Positions 31,853 to 44,393 of a stretch of 64,000 nt of DNA are shown piece after piece (position 1 is the first letter of the stretch; the number at the start of each line of letters is the position of its first letter). The notes under the pieces were generated by a model. That model had not been told where the DNA came from, searched no databases, and saw only the letters and a program-made list of their open reading frames with translations. The translations under genes and the position numbers were made by a program. Source of the DNA: Dryas octopetala (Eukaryota; Streptophyta; Magnoliopsida; Rosales; Rosaceae); assembly GCA_963921425.1 (NCBI GenBank), contig OY992837.1, positions 20,290,630 to 20,354,629 on the forward strand, read 5' to 3'.

Positions 31853-33307
31853 CTAGTCGGAGTTTTCCTCTGTGTCAGCAGCTATGATCACTGATTTCAG
31901 CCAACGTGACAAATTGATCAAAAACAGCGTGTAAACAAAATAGCAAGTGAGTGTCCAACTCACTAGTCCCTGCAAACAACAACAGCTCAAATGTGTCAGA
32001 AAAATGAAGAGTTCACAAGTGACAAATCTTTCATTTTATTTAGGCATGAAAATAGGATTCCTTGAGTTGGTTTGGTCCATCAATTACTAATTACCTGGCC
32101 AAAGATTTCAACATTGGCTTGAGGATAATACCAAAGGTGGAAGAACCTGAATTATGTGAGCATCAGACATTTCCATCAACATCTATAGTATCTGCATAAT
32201 CCTTAGAGAAAGAAGAAAGAAGAAAAGGAATCCTTACTTCATTAATGGAATCTCAGCCAGCGGGCAGCTGAGGCCGACAATGCTTGCAAGGAGGAAGCCG
32301 AACCTTGTCCTGTCCACGAAAAGCCATATAAACTCTGCTGCTGTGAATAAGACATAGGCTTCAATATTGTCTGCTATTCCTGCTTTGTACATTTCAGCGC
32401 TCAACTCTATAAATAGCACAAGTGCTCTGCATCGAACAACAATGTCCGTCATTATAGGCAACACATGCTAGCAACTTAGGCTATATAATTGCAAAAATTC
32501 AAGAAAGTCTCAATCTTGCTTGCACATTTCATTCACAGCATATGAACCCTTAAATAATGTAGTTCACAAGTGTGTACAAATGTGCATAAAGGGAAATTTT
32601 CTCTTTGTCAAAATCATCTATCATGTTACTTTGTCGGATTATCAATCGAAACCATTGACTAGATGAAATATTGGTTAAGATGTGATTTAGATTAACAGTT
32701 TGACAACATAATAGAATATGCATAAGTTTGTTTATTTTCTCTAATTAACTGTGACTGTATGCTGCTGCCACAGGTAAGTTATTACATATACTCACAGCAA
32801 AGAAGCAATCATTTTCTGTTGTTGATTCCCCTCTGGAATCTTTAAAGAGGCCCTTTCGTCCAAGAAGAGTTGCAGCAACCCAACAGTGCAGTAGAACAGA
32901 CCGAGCAAGAAAGGAACCTAACAGCATTAAATGGAATCAAGAACAGTATTAATGAGCTGCATTGTGCATTTGCATTACTTCACTAATTGAAAGAAGGTTG
33001 AGAAAAAATGCTGAGGAATTGAAGTTACCCAAACGTTTGTGTGAAGAGGACCAATATTTGTTGACCCATTTTGGTAAACTACAAGATCTACCCTCGAATG
33101 AAGTCCATCGATCAAAGGACCCAGGAAGAAACCCGAACCGAAAAGTGCAAGTGAAATGGACGGCCAAGATGTTTTGAGGCTGCTTCTTGTTGTTGTGCTT
33201 TGCTTTCTGAGGCTGCAGGAAGGTCTACTAGGTAATACATGTCTGCAGTTGGCACTGTTAGGGAAATTCTGAAGAAAGCAGAAGCCCGTGGCAATGAGGG
33301 CTCGCAT
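31853..33307 (-). CDS. INSIG-like multi-pass membrane protein, five exons
   Basis: Exons (minus): 33029-33307, 32796-32917, 32238-32426, 32095-32146, 31853-31969; phases agree, giving 252 residues. The N terminus (about 1-50, basic, S/T/R-rich, almost no acids) looks like an organelle transit peptide. Then come several hydrophobic segments: [100 protein letters not shown] and [20 protein letters not shown]. The order, with WVP...GLL..LD and [10 protein letters not shown], parallels animal INSIG (WWTFDRSRSG), the ER sterol-sensing regulator of SREBP processing. The similarity is from memory and not computed. In plants the partner system is absent, so the role is unknown. Confidence 0.78.
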
Positions 33308-33586
33308 CTAGGAATTCAGAAACCACCACAATATCGTTTTTTCGTTTTTGCTTTTTTTTCGTTTCAGATTAAGATAGTGGGTAATTTTGATTCTTTTCAG
33401 GGGTAGTTATGGTCCTTTGCACAACAATAAATTTTGAACCACAAAATGCAGTGGATATTTTGGGGGCATTTGCCCTCTCCATCCATATATCATGTCAATT
33501 GTCTCACGAATCAGTGAAATCACAAGCTCTAGGGGCACTGTGGTCCATATCAAACTTCAATTTTGCATGACTAGTCATTTTAGTAA
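33308..33586. other. 5' flank of the INSIG-like gene
   Basis: Probable promoter and leader for the minus-strand gene. No TATA box could be assigned with confidence. Confidence 0.4.
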
Positions 33587-34298
33587 GGGAAATTCTATGC
33601 CCAACAATTTTATTTGGATCAATTACAAAATACTTACATTAACTATAGTGTCATTTTTAATTTAGTACATGAGTATTAAAACCTGATAATTAGGTACACA
33701 ACTTTTGCTCTGTTTGACAATTACATACATTATGTCACCCTTTCATTAGATATGTTTTATGCTTACATGTCTACATTAAATGCCATATGGCACTAGCGGG
33801 ATTCATCTTTTTAACACTTTGGATTTAAAGCTTACTCTTTTTTGCCCATCAAATGAGTATTTAGACATTTTCCCTTAATTTTTATGGGCAGGAAAGGAGG
33901 AGAAATATCTAAAATACCCATATTGTGTGTTGTTCGATGGATGCTACTAAATTAGTTTCACTAGAAGTTCTCCACAGTGTCATATGCACGAAAAATTGCA
34001 GAAAAAAAAAATTATATGCACACACATCTCATTTAAAGGCTCCCAAGGAACGATTTCACTCTCCATTTTCCTAAAAAACTCTGTTTCGATGGTATGGGGA
34101 TAAAAATTGTTTAGGGTTTGGAGTTAGGTTTGAGAGAGGTTGAAAGTATGTTTGAGAGTGAGAGTGAGGTTGATAAAGGGTTGGGTTGATGGGTATAGAA
34201 AAAAAATTGGGTTCATTTCATAATGAGATGTAATATTTATGGTAAAAAAAATTGTTGGGTACGAAAAACAGATTGTTGTGTATAAATAGAATTTTCCA
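33587..34298. mobile_element. Candidate non-autonomous TIR element (about 712 bp)
   Basis: The left end 'gggaaattctatgcccaaca' and the right end '...tgttgtgtataaatagaattttcca' are imperfect inverted repeats. An 8-bp direct repeat TTTAGTAA flanks both (33579-33586 and 34299-34306). The inside has no ORF of note. The 8-bp duplication would suit hAT. Ends are AT-rich, so chance is not excluded. Confidence 0.45.
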
Positions 34299-34306
34299 TT
34301 TAGTAA

Positions 34307-35990
34307 CTACCTTTTTAATTTGTAAGAATCATCCATGTTCATATAGAGACACCCTGATAATTAATGGATTTTCTAATGATCCATCAGCTATTCCTTGCAT
34401 TGCCAAACAGAACCCCAAAAAAAAAAAAAAAAGGTGAATTTGTACTTCAAGGCCAGAAAATAATAATGATTATCTGATGCGAATTTAATATTGGAACTAA
34501 TCGGGAATGCAACATTATGTGGGATAGCTGTATTGATTATTGAATGCTATTCTTATACAAAATGTATTTACATAAATAAAACGCCTTCTCCATAACCAGA
34601 GTTCAGCTCTGAATTCAGCTCCCAATGTGATTAGCTATTGTACATAATCTAAAGTTCCCTAAAGGCAGACACAAATTGAGGCTTCCACTTATGCCAATTC
34701 AGGGCTGTCAAAAGCATGAGCCGACTCAGAACTTACTTTCTAGTTAAAACCATCAAAGAGGATTCACTGCTAACTGCCAACCACATGAAATTAAGATAGG
34801 AAATACAACTCCTATTTTGATTGCTCCTAACATCATGGCTTCGTGTTAGATCTCAGATCAGCTGTTCGCAATTTAATTTATGCAATCTACATTCCCAATC
34901 AACTCGATCAGAGTTGATTTGCTCACTCTGTTATCATTATATCAAAGTGAGAACTTTGCTAAGTAGCATTAGTCTAAGAGAAATGGTCAACATGTGCTTC
35001 AAGTAGAGATTGAGACAAAATAATGATATGGGTCTGCATGCATTGAAGTTTTTGCCTTTTGGTTCACTGCCGTTCAGCTATTAAAAGCTTTTGACCAAGC
35101 ATGGTCAATTGATTGCTCAATAAACAATTCCTCTCGGCTGACATGCACAAATATTCTGAGCAATGTTTGTTTTATCTCAAAAAGTGACTCAGCTCATCTC
35201 ATCATCCTTATCTTTTTAGACAGCTGTCCCACTATCCAAAAAACTGTTAACAACTGTTTAACAACTTCCAAAAGCAAGTTATCCTAAACTATATATGTGA
35301 CTATCAAACTTTAGGGATAAAGGACTAGCTTAATATAAAACGGGAAGTTGCAGACAATTGAAGGAACGCCTGTCAACACACATAACCAAAAGCCTTATTA
35401 CAATGTGATTTTCAATTCAATTCCCAGCAAGCTTTTACATTTTCAAAGCTTTCTTAATTTCCATTTTTGTAGCTTTTTAAGGCCTTTCATTTGTATTTGA
35501 TTTCTTTTTGTATTTTCTCCAAACTCCACACTTTTCAATATTTATATTTCTTTACTTTTTAGCATCTTTTACTGTTCTTCATCATTTTCCCATTTAATTT
35601 CTCAGTAATCTTTTAATTTCCTATCCAAACTCTCAGCACCCTTTACATTTTCTGCCTTTACTTTTCTTCAAGCTCCGGCCCTTTTATCATTTAAAGTAAT
35701 TTCCTTGCCTTGCACTTGCTTATTTTGTTTCAGCATTATTATTGTTTTTTTTTTGTTCATTCCCAAAGTCCTAGATCGTCCTAGGTAAGAAAAGAACTTA
35801 GATTTTCTCTGTTCCTTTTCTATCGCACAGTTGTCTTTAGAAGTTAGGTTTTTTCATTTGGCGCATCGCATTTATTTTTATTCTTTTACACAACACGTAC
35901 TTTTTCTATTCGGCTACACCAAGCCGAATAGTGGCATGCCCGCACTCAAAGGTTGGAAGCCTCGCCTCTTGTCCCGGCGAGGTGTTTTTG
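34307..35990. other. AT-rich spacer with no gene
   Basis: No gene was recognised. 34415-34432 is an A-run. 35900-35940 holds a hairpin, 'ctattcggct' - loop - 'agccgaatag'. 35640-36030 has the mixed composition of a retrotransposon leader region (for example 'tcctaggtaagaaaagaac', 'tcccggcgagg'), but nothing diagnostic. Confidence 0.4.
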
Positions 35991-36164
35991 CAAAGATCTC
36001 GGCCCTCCACATGGTCATTGCATTTTTCTGCTAAAACACACAGATAATGCAAAAGAAAGAAAAATAATAATTACAGGAATTAGTATGTACCTTGCACTTC
36101 TGGTCTCGTTTACACCTTTTCCTTCCCCTAACAACCCCAATGGAGGATATACATGAGTTCAATG

Positions 36165-36300
36165 TTGAGAGTAATGTGGAGCAATGTCCCACATCGAAAA
36201 ACTAGAGCTTAGCATATGTGCTTATAAGTCTTGGGCCTCTCCACCCATTGCCAATTGATTTTGGGTTGGATGCTCTAATTCTATCATTCAATAGTACAAC
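36165..36300 (+). repeat. LTR-like fragment
   Basis: Contains 'aatgtcccacatcgaaaaac', 'gtgcttataagtcttgggcc' and 'tctccacccattgccaattg', a set of phrases common in plant LTRs (a promoter-like 'cttataag' followed by 'gggcctctcc'). No ends or target duplication were found. Confidence 0.35.
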
Positions 36301-37004
36301 AAATTGACTTATCTCAAAACAAACAAGAAAAATAAGACATGCAAACAATTGGACACACGATGCAGGACTAGATAAAATTGCCGATAGTCACCTAATACAT
36401 TACCTCCAAAACCTTTTTTTTTTTTTAGGGGGATCGAACTTAGGTGCATTGTGGATAATTCTACAATCCTTCCAACTGCTACCTCCAAAACTCATTGAGT
36501 CGGGAATAAACGTGCGATCCTAATCACCACAGCGTGAAGACCGTTAGTAGTGTCAAAAAAATCTCATTACTTTGAAACACAAACAGGCTTACCAACTAAA
36601 AAGCCTACGACAAGGAGGAAAACTGACCTTGGGTGTGCCTGGCGCTTCATATGGACTATCACGATATGATGAGCCTTCTGCCTTCTTATATTCCAACTGA
36701 TAACAATAAAACATAAGTTATAATATTACATTACTTAAGCAAGATACTCTTCATTTTTCAAACTGAAGTTTAACAACCAAGTGACAAGTGAAGAGAAATG
36801 AATTGCAACGGATGAAACAATGGCACAGTTGCTCAAATGTGTTCAAAAAACAGCATATAAGTAGCCACCTTACATAAACATTTGGAGATACAAATATATA
36901 TATGCTGGTTCTATTTATACCCAAAAAAAAAAAAAGCTCATTTGACCCCTCTTAGTAGTTTTTGTTGATGAAGGTACAATTTTATCCTTGGTTATTATTT
37001 TTAT

Positions 37005-38588
37005 GACAAATTTGCACATTTACCACCCAGACCATTAGGGTTTAGTGCATTTACCACCAAAACAAAAAAATTTACTAATTGTCATACAGGCTTTGCTCTG
37101 TGTAGCAATGTCACACCTACTGTCAATTTCATCTATTTTTCTGTTAAATTAAAGGGTGATTTCGATCGTCAAATCATAAAGAAATTTGCATATTTACCAC
37201 CCAGACTATAGGGGTTGTGTGCATTTACCACCAAAAAAAAAAAGTTTACTAATTGCCATACATACTTTGCTCCGTGTAGCAATGTCACACCTACTATTAC
37301 TTTCGTTCTTTTTTTTTTTTTTTTTGTAAAACTAAAGGGTGATTTCGTGAAATATATATAGGCTTTTAAAAAACTAAAAATAAATTAAAAAACATTTTAT
37401 CTCATAAAAATATTTTAAATTAAATAAGAAATTAGCCCATCGCAATCCAATGCCGTCGCACAAGCCCAGCTCGTCTCTACCTCTTTGTCCGACGATGGTC
37501 ACCGTCACTTCACCAAAGACATTGCTTTCACTATTGTGCTCGTGAGGCCTCGATCTATAAAATGAGTGTCCCCAACTCATATTTTAATGGATTTTAAAGG
37601 AATTTGCAGATTTCATAGATTCTATGAATTCTTATTAACTTCCATATAATTCATCAAAATTCAAGGGAAAAAGTCTTGAATTCTCACGGTCTTTGTTATT
37701 TGAACAAAATTCATTCTAATCCACCACTTAATGAAATCCAATATGAGTTTTTTAGAACATCTGAATTTCTAAGGAATCTATTAAAATCCAAGTTGGGAAC
37801 ACTTAGATTTCTATGAAATCCATTAAAAAATTGAGAACACCTGAATTTTTTTGGACTTTTAAGATCCATTAAAATCCGAGTTAGGGACACCCCCAACCCA
37901 TACAATAATTCCACCTCTCAGCACCAGAAAATCACTAAACCTGCCGCATCCATTTTCTCTGCCACTGCCATTGGAGGGTGGTGGAGACCGTGGAGATATG
38001 CAGTGAGAAAGAAAAAAAGAGAAAGAAAGAAAGAGAGAGAAAGAGAAGGAGAAGAAGAGATAAAAGGAAGATTCGCCGGCGTCAAGGAAGGGGACGCTAA
38101 CGTCAGAAAATGGGAGGGGCTGAGTGGTCGGGTGTAATCGGATAGGGGAGGGATTAAGTTGGGTTTTATTTATTTTTTCTAATTTGATTACAGTAAAATA
38201 AAACATTTTATTAAAGAAAATTTTAATGTTTTTAAATTCAAGGGTAAAATAGGAAATTTGGTGAAAATATGTTATGATTTTAACAAAAATTGTCACGTAT
38301 GTGCCACATTACTACACGACACAAAGTGTGGGTGGCAAATAGTAAATTTTTTTGTTTGGGTGGTAATTGCACACTCCTCCTATATAGTCTGGATGGTAAA
38401 TGTGCAAATTTTTTTATGATTTGACAAAATCACCCTTTAATTTAACAGAAAAATAGACGGAATTGACGGTAAGTGTAACATTGCTACACCGAGTAAAGTT
38501 TGTATGGCAATTAGCTACTAAAATTTTTTTGTTTGGGTGGTAAATGCATACACCCCTATAGTCTGAGTGATAAATGTGCAAATTTCTT
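37005..38588. mobile_element. Mutator-like non-autonomous element with long TIRs
   Basis: The arms, about 37005-37340 and 38290-38588, are inverted copies ('gcacatttaccacccagac' against 'ggtaaatgtgcaaattt'). Each arm contains two tandem copies of its own unit, with 'gtgtagcaatgtcacacctac' recurring at about 37098 and 37276. A 9-bp direct repeat TATTTTTAT flanks the element (36996-37004, 38589-38597), the usual size for Mutator. The core (37440-38160) contains a GC-richer stretch without a convincing gene. It is inserted in a SWC4 pseudogene intron. Confidence 0.7.
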
Positions 38589-39899
38589 TATTTTTATTAC
38601 ACTTTGGGGTAACACCTCACTTGGTTTAGGGAGTGCTGGTCGAAGCCCTGGGTTGTCTCTGAAGAGGATGAGGTGCGGTTGGGGTTGGGGCGGGTAGACG
38701 ATCAAGGAAAACGAGAGGGAGAGGGTCCCTTAGACAAGCAATGATCGGAGAGGAAGGAGAGCACCTAAGAATCCAATGCCAGGAAAGCCACACCAGTTTT
38801 TGGAGATCAGAAGCTACACCAAGATGCCAGTTGAAAGGGCTTTTTTATTTTTCCCTTTCACTTTTTCCTTGGGGCAAAAAGTGGATTTAAATATTTACAA
38901 AAAAAACATAAAAGGGGGTCGAGTGAGCAATTTTGGGGATTCAAATAGGACCATCCAAATATATTCATTGATACATCATACATGTGAATGGAATATTTGA
39001 CACTATAAATTACATATGAATATGAACAGTCCTTACAAAAGAAAAAAAAAATATTAGCTAAGGATTACCTGTTTTTTGAAGATTCAGTAGAGTCAGTATT
39101 TCTTTTCTTAATTAATCAACATGCTCTGAACAAACGGCTTTAATTAGTTGGAAGTTTGGAACTCTTGGTTCTAAATTAACCTGTAAAGATGAATGCACAA
39201 TTTAAGCTATTTTTAAAGGTAATTTAAGTGAGAGAAAGGAAGATAATCATAGGACTTGTTGCTCATATAAACAAGTACTTAGGAATATTTAACATAGAAA
39301 TATTCATGATAATCAAAGACCAAAAGGTCCAGTAGAGATTAATTTTTTATTTTTAATAAAGAAAAACTAAAGGAAAGGACAACCATAAATGAGCATAAAT
39401 GATTCTGACTTTCAAATAAGATATAAAATACTACACCAAAAACTATATAGCTTCTCTGTTGGATGGAAATTTTAAAAATTTTTAAAAACAGAAGCATTGT
39501 CCAGAAATTCATACAGATCTGTGATAAGACAGATATTCCACTGAAACTAAATTTCCAAGTGATCTTAGCATGTATCATGATAAGGTAAGAAAAATTTAAA
39601 CAAAAGTGAAATTAATAGAAAATTAGGAAACATACATAGCAGCGGCTAGGGGATATCTGAAAAAACAGCTGTGCAAGACAAAGATATACTTTGCTCAACC
39701 CACAAGTGTGACATGGAAATTAGCATATATTCTAAGTCATTAGTTTAAGAAGCATGGACAGACCCCGCAAGTTCTTGTAGACTTTGCTCAACCCGCTTGA
39801 TAGTCCGAAGTCCTGCAGATGAGCTACCTTGCAGCTTGGATCATTTGTTCAAGTGCATATGTCCTAAGATACACCCGAAGCTGAAAATTTTTAAAACCA

Positions 39900-40843
39900 G
39901 TTAGACAGTAGTCTCAAGAAAAGGATATATTTTCTTACATATTTCAAAGAAATTAACTACAAAAAAACTTTAATAGACATCACTTTTTTAATATAAGTTT
40001 TTATAATAGTCGATATTATAAATATATAGATATCGGTTGATTTTTTTGGCGATGTCTTAATCCATTAACATATCACCAGATTTTTATTTTGATGTCTTAA
40101 GTTTTCCATTTTGATTAACAATTGGTTAAAAACTAATATCTAAACCTTTAACTTATATCTAAGATGAAAAGTTAAGGTAACGATCCCACCTAAATTTCAC
40201 TAGGAATTTAACATTTTATTGGTTATGGACCTAAGAAACACAAAGGAAAGTTGAGTTGTGAGACCCAATATAACTTTTGTAAATTAATTTGGAGACAATG
40301 ATAAGTCTTGGAGTTTATAGTGATTTATTTGAGGTTAAAATGATTTTTGGAGATTAAATTTAAGTTATCAATGATTTATTGAGAATTATTTGGAAGCATT
40401 TAAATTAAGTTGAATAAGTTTTGGGGACTCAAAATTTGAAATTAAGGCGGTAGGAAAATGGTATAAGGCAAGAGGAGCCCATAGGAATTTACAGAATATT
40501 TTTCGGACATTGAATCCATTATTTGTGAATTGTTTAAGTTTTGGACGATTATGCCCTTAATGAGGAATTTTGGATTTTAAAGAAAATTAATTGGAAAGTA
40601 TTTTTAAAAATAACAAATAAGTCAATAAAACATTTCAAAATTACAGATTAGTCAATATGTAATTTGAGTTCCCAAAATGGTCAATGTGATATTATCAAAA
40701 ATTACATTTTAATCAATGACCTAGTCCAGTATCACATTTACTTTAAATAGTAATTTTGTTCATTTACATTTTTACCCTTGTGTTCATTTTAGTCTTCACA
40801 CGCGCCCCCTTTTTGATTAAATCACTCATCTGCATTTCCTCAC
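39900..40843. other. AT-rich spacer
   Basis: No gene or clear element end was found. Short repeated phrases ('ttggagacaatgataagtct', 'attatttggaagcattt') suggest old repeat sequence. Confidence 0.4.
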
Positions 40844-40951
<108 letters not shown>

Positions 40952-41352
40952 CACACTTCCATTGATTCACATCACGAAGCATTGCTGCTTTCACAATAGC
41001 CGGAGCTTAGTCCATACAATCACCGCCATGTTCGTACCAACCGTTGCCACGTTGTCTTATTAATCAATTATACATAGCTTATTAATCAATTAATTCATGT
41101 ATAGTTTAATGCTTTAATTGCTATTATTGGAGGTTTTGTTCGATCGAAGGAGGTTTGAATCGAGTTCAAGCGTTCGTCATTTGGTCACAATCGTCGTCTT
41201 CATCGCAGTCAATCAGATTGACATTGAAATTGAAGGTACGAATGCTTATTAATCCTTATTAATCAATTAATTCATGTTTAGTTTAATGCTTATTAGTCCT
41301 GAATGTCTCTCATTTCGTATGTCTTAAACTTTTGGCTTCTTGAAGATGAAAG

Positions 41353-44300
41353 TGTAACGCCCCGAACCTCGGGCCCATAAATACACTGAAACTTTGACCT
41401 TTAAACCTCTTTTCAAAGAATGAGCCATGCACTTAACATAATAAATATATTTGATAAATCATAGTGTGAGTCCAAAATATTTATGTAAAATTCACTGTAT
41501 AAAATCGATTAAATCAAATTAAAATGGGTCCCGCAGCATCGACGTGGTACGGTCCGACCTCGGTGGTCGCTATTACCTGGGGGAACGTCAAAAACAAAAT
41601 TTTGAGAAAAACTCTCAGTGAGTGGACAAAATAAACTTCAAAACCTTTCATTTGAAAACCATTTTATAAAACTACTCATTCTCTTTGAAAACCCCCAATT
41701 TTTTTTTAATACGTTTTGAAACTTATCCCAAATGACCAAAAGATGGAAATATATCAAATATTCGTTGTAATGAACTCTTTCACAACTTAACAAATACCTT
41801 ACATCATCAACATAATTCCAATAGAAAGGTTCTAGATAACAACTTCAACTTTGAAATTCCTTTTGAACATAGAAAATAATTAAAAATGTTTTTATCTAAT
41901 AAAGTTTTTAGTAAAAAAGTTGGTCATATAAGCACCCAATTAACAGGCTCCACATTGGTACCGTACAAGACTGTTGCACCAAGTAGACCGTCTACATAAC
42001 CTTCCACTCGCACCGTCGCAACACCGTCATACGAGTGGACTTACAGTGGCCCTTGTACCGTCAATTCGCCGTCGTACAATAAGCCAAAGTGTCGTACATG
42101 CATGTAGATTGCCTTTCCACCCGCACCGTCGCAACGCCGTCATGCGAGTGGACTTACGGTGTCCCTTGTACCGTCGCAACGCCGTCATACAAGTGGACAT
42201 ACAGTGGCCTTTGTACCGTCGAATCGCCGTCGTACAACAAGCCAAAATGTCGTACGTGCACGTAGACTACCCCCAAAGGGCGAGGCATCCCGGCACACAG
42301 CCCAAAGCCTATGTGTGTGCCGTTATGGGTCACAAAGACCTATCTGTATTTGTACCTGTGGGTGAGGGTACTTATATGGCGATTTGAAAATCGCTCTGCC
42401 ACTTTCTAAAACCATTCTTGTAAATAGATAAAGTCAACGATTTCTTAAGCTTTTCACAAATCCTCAAATCATGCAATTAATAAATCGTCTCAAAATAATA
42501 TAGCTCTTAAAACCATGAAATCAAATGTCAAGCCAAAACATTATAAATTCATTAAAAATAAGAATAAATCTCAAATTCAATTCTCAATGGATTATATTGG
42601 AAAAAAAATAAATAAATAATCATTCGGAAACCATAAACCTCTTCATATCAAAATCAAACTCACTATTTAACAAATCCAAGTAAAGCTCAAGGCAACAAGT
42701 AAGAATTTAAATCATGAAACTTCATAAAAACATTTATAAAAAAGAACAAAGTCCACTCACATATCCAAAATAAATCCCAAACTTAAAAAAAAAAGAAACT
42801 TGTCCGAGGCTCACTTCGATTCAGAAAGCTCGTCCTAGAGTGAAATCGGTATTAACAAGGTCTCAAACTTGTCACACCCCTCGCCAAATACTCAACTCGA
42901 TTCAATTAAAGCACATTCCAAGGTTATTGATTGTCCAAGTAATAGCAATTCATCACATTTGTACATTCCATAGCAATCCACTTATCAAATCAATAGTAAA
43001 ACATTAGCAATTAAATGGTCAATCCCTAGCAATTCATATAGTGCACTAACAACACAAAAACATCATCCGAACAAGTTCTGGAGTTTGTCAATTCATGTAA
43101 ACATGTCAAACAATGTAAAACTTATTCGCTCCCCACAATTATCTTTTCAATTTAATTTAGGTAAATAAGAACAAGGTATTCTCAATATCTCCAATCACGT
43201 TCTGTTCCGTTCCGTTTCTCGAGGGTTACGTAAAATGACCAAACTACTCTTAGAACTTAACCAAAAGCCTAGGGTTTACTCAAACGTTATCTCGAAACTA
43301 AATCGATTAGTTTTAGTGAAATGAATACGAATGCCCTCATCGGTAAAATACCAAATTAAGATTCCAGGTTTTGGATTTTGGGTTCATAAATCGAAATGGC
43401 ATCGGATTACAAATTCTCCCGAGCCAACGTACCTGTTAAGACCAGACAACCAACAATATACAATAGATTCTTCAACTAAAAATCAACCCAAATTCAACCT
43501 AGGCACTTCAATTGGATGAAAAACAACTTAGAAATCATTCAAGTAGGCTCAATTCAAGGTAAACCCGAAATGGGTCAAACCCCATAAATTCAAATTTCTA
43601 CTTTCACAAAATTGAACAATCAGACCAAGGGGAAAACAAAGCCAATACCTAGAGGATCGTTTTTCGTAACTGGATCGCCGACCAACTGTCGCCGGAAACG
43701 GCCGAAATCGACGGCGGAAGCCGCCGGCCTTTCTGTCGTCGATTCGCCGCTGTGGGCAGTCGCCGGAGCAAGGGGTGGCACCACTGAACTCGCCGGAGCC
43801 TGGGGAAGAGAACCCAAGTGGTCGCCGGCCTCGAACTCGTCGGAAAAGTCGAGTTGCCGTCGGAGAGCTTCGTTCAGAAACGGCGTCGCTGCGTCGCCGT
43901 TGCGGCTTGGTTGGCTGATCGGACCCCACTGGAAGGTCGGCGGCGTGGAGACGAGTTCAACGCCAGTCGGATCACTGAAATCCGATGCCGGACAACCGAA
44001 GGTCGAAGAGAGAGATCGGGGGGGGGGGAGAGAGAAAAACCAGCGGGGAGAGAGAATAATGCCCCCAGAATTTTCTGGATTTGAGTATTTAAAACTCCTT
44101 ATATAAAATTACAAAATTGCCTCTCCATTCAAATGCCCATATCTCTCAAACCCTAACTCTTATTTATGCGTGCTTCGTGTCTACGAACTCGTGAACTCGA
44201 GATCTAACCGACGGGCCCAAAGTCAAAGACGAAAGCCCACTAACTTTAAAAGTCAACTTTGGGTCAATCCCAATTTAAAACAAAATTTAAAATAAATCCA

Positions 44301-44393
44301 AAACCTTTTTAAATTCCAAATAAATTCTTAAAATGATTAAAATAAATTCTCTAATTATTTAAAATAAAACTTTGAAAAATACGGGATCTCACA
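41353..44393 (-). mobile_element. Solo LTR, 3041 bp (probably Ty3/gypsy)
   Basis: Read on the minus strand it starts TGTGAGATCCCG (44393) and ends CGGGGCGTTACA (41353). A perfect 5-bp target duplication GAAAG flanks it (41348-41352, 44394-44398). No retrotransposon protein is encoded. A minus-strand TATA-like 'ttatataaggag' at about 44095-44107 is followed by a CT-rich leader (44000-44070) and a GC-rich stretch (43640-43990), as expected of promoter, R and U5. A 100-bp-scale tandem repeat with 'caccgtcgcaac.ccgtcat' lies at 42010-42260. The family is inferred from length and ends only. Confidence 0.75.
42005..42262. repeat. Tandem repeat inside the solo LTR
   Basis: The phrases 'caccgtcgcaacaccgtcat', 'gagtggacttacagtggccc' and 'ttgtaccgtc.aatcgccgtcgtac' recur two to three times with a unit of about 55-115 bp, GC-rich against an AT-rich background. 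Confidence 0.75.

Larger units (their letters stand above)
36080..39880 (-). pseudogene. SWC4: SWC4/DMAP1 homologue, C-terminal exons, disrupted
   Basis: SWC4 is a subunit of the SWR1 (H2A.Z exchange) and NuA4 chromatin complexes. After an acceptor at 39881-39882, exon A reads RVYLRTYALEQMIQAA; one extra G shifts the frame, which then continues as SSAGLRTIKRVEQSLQEL and stops (about 39765-39880). Exon B (39066-39115) reads LRKEILTLLNLQK before a GT donor. Exon C (about 36634-36702) reads LEYKKAEGSSYRDSPYEAPG then TPK and a GT donor. A last piece near 36095-36130 reads GEGKGVNETRSAR. Introns are kept, so it is a genomic copy. The SANT-bearing N-terminal half was not found up to 41.3 kb. A TIR element (37005-38588) sits in the intron between B and C. 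Confidence 0.75.

Noticed and set aside
38640..38780. GC-richer stretch right of the Mutator-like element, considered as a SWC4 exon
   Set aside because: No frame matches SWC4 and there is no splice pair in phase. It is left unassigned.
43549..44106. ORFs of 126-164 codons in the GC-rich part of the solo LTR
   Set aside because: They overlap on opposite strands and fall in what looks like the LTR leader. No retrotransposon domain or known family pattern.
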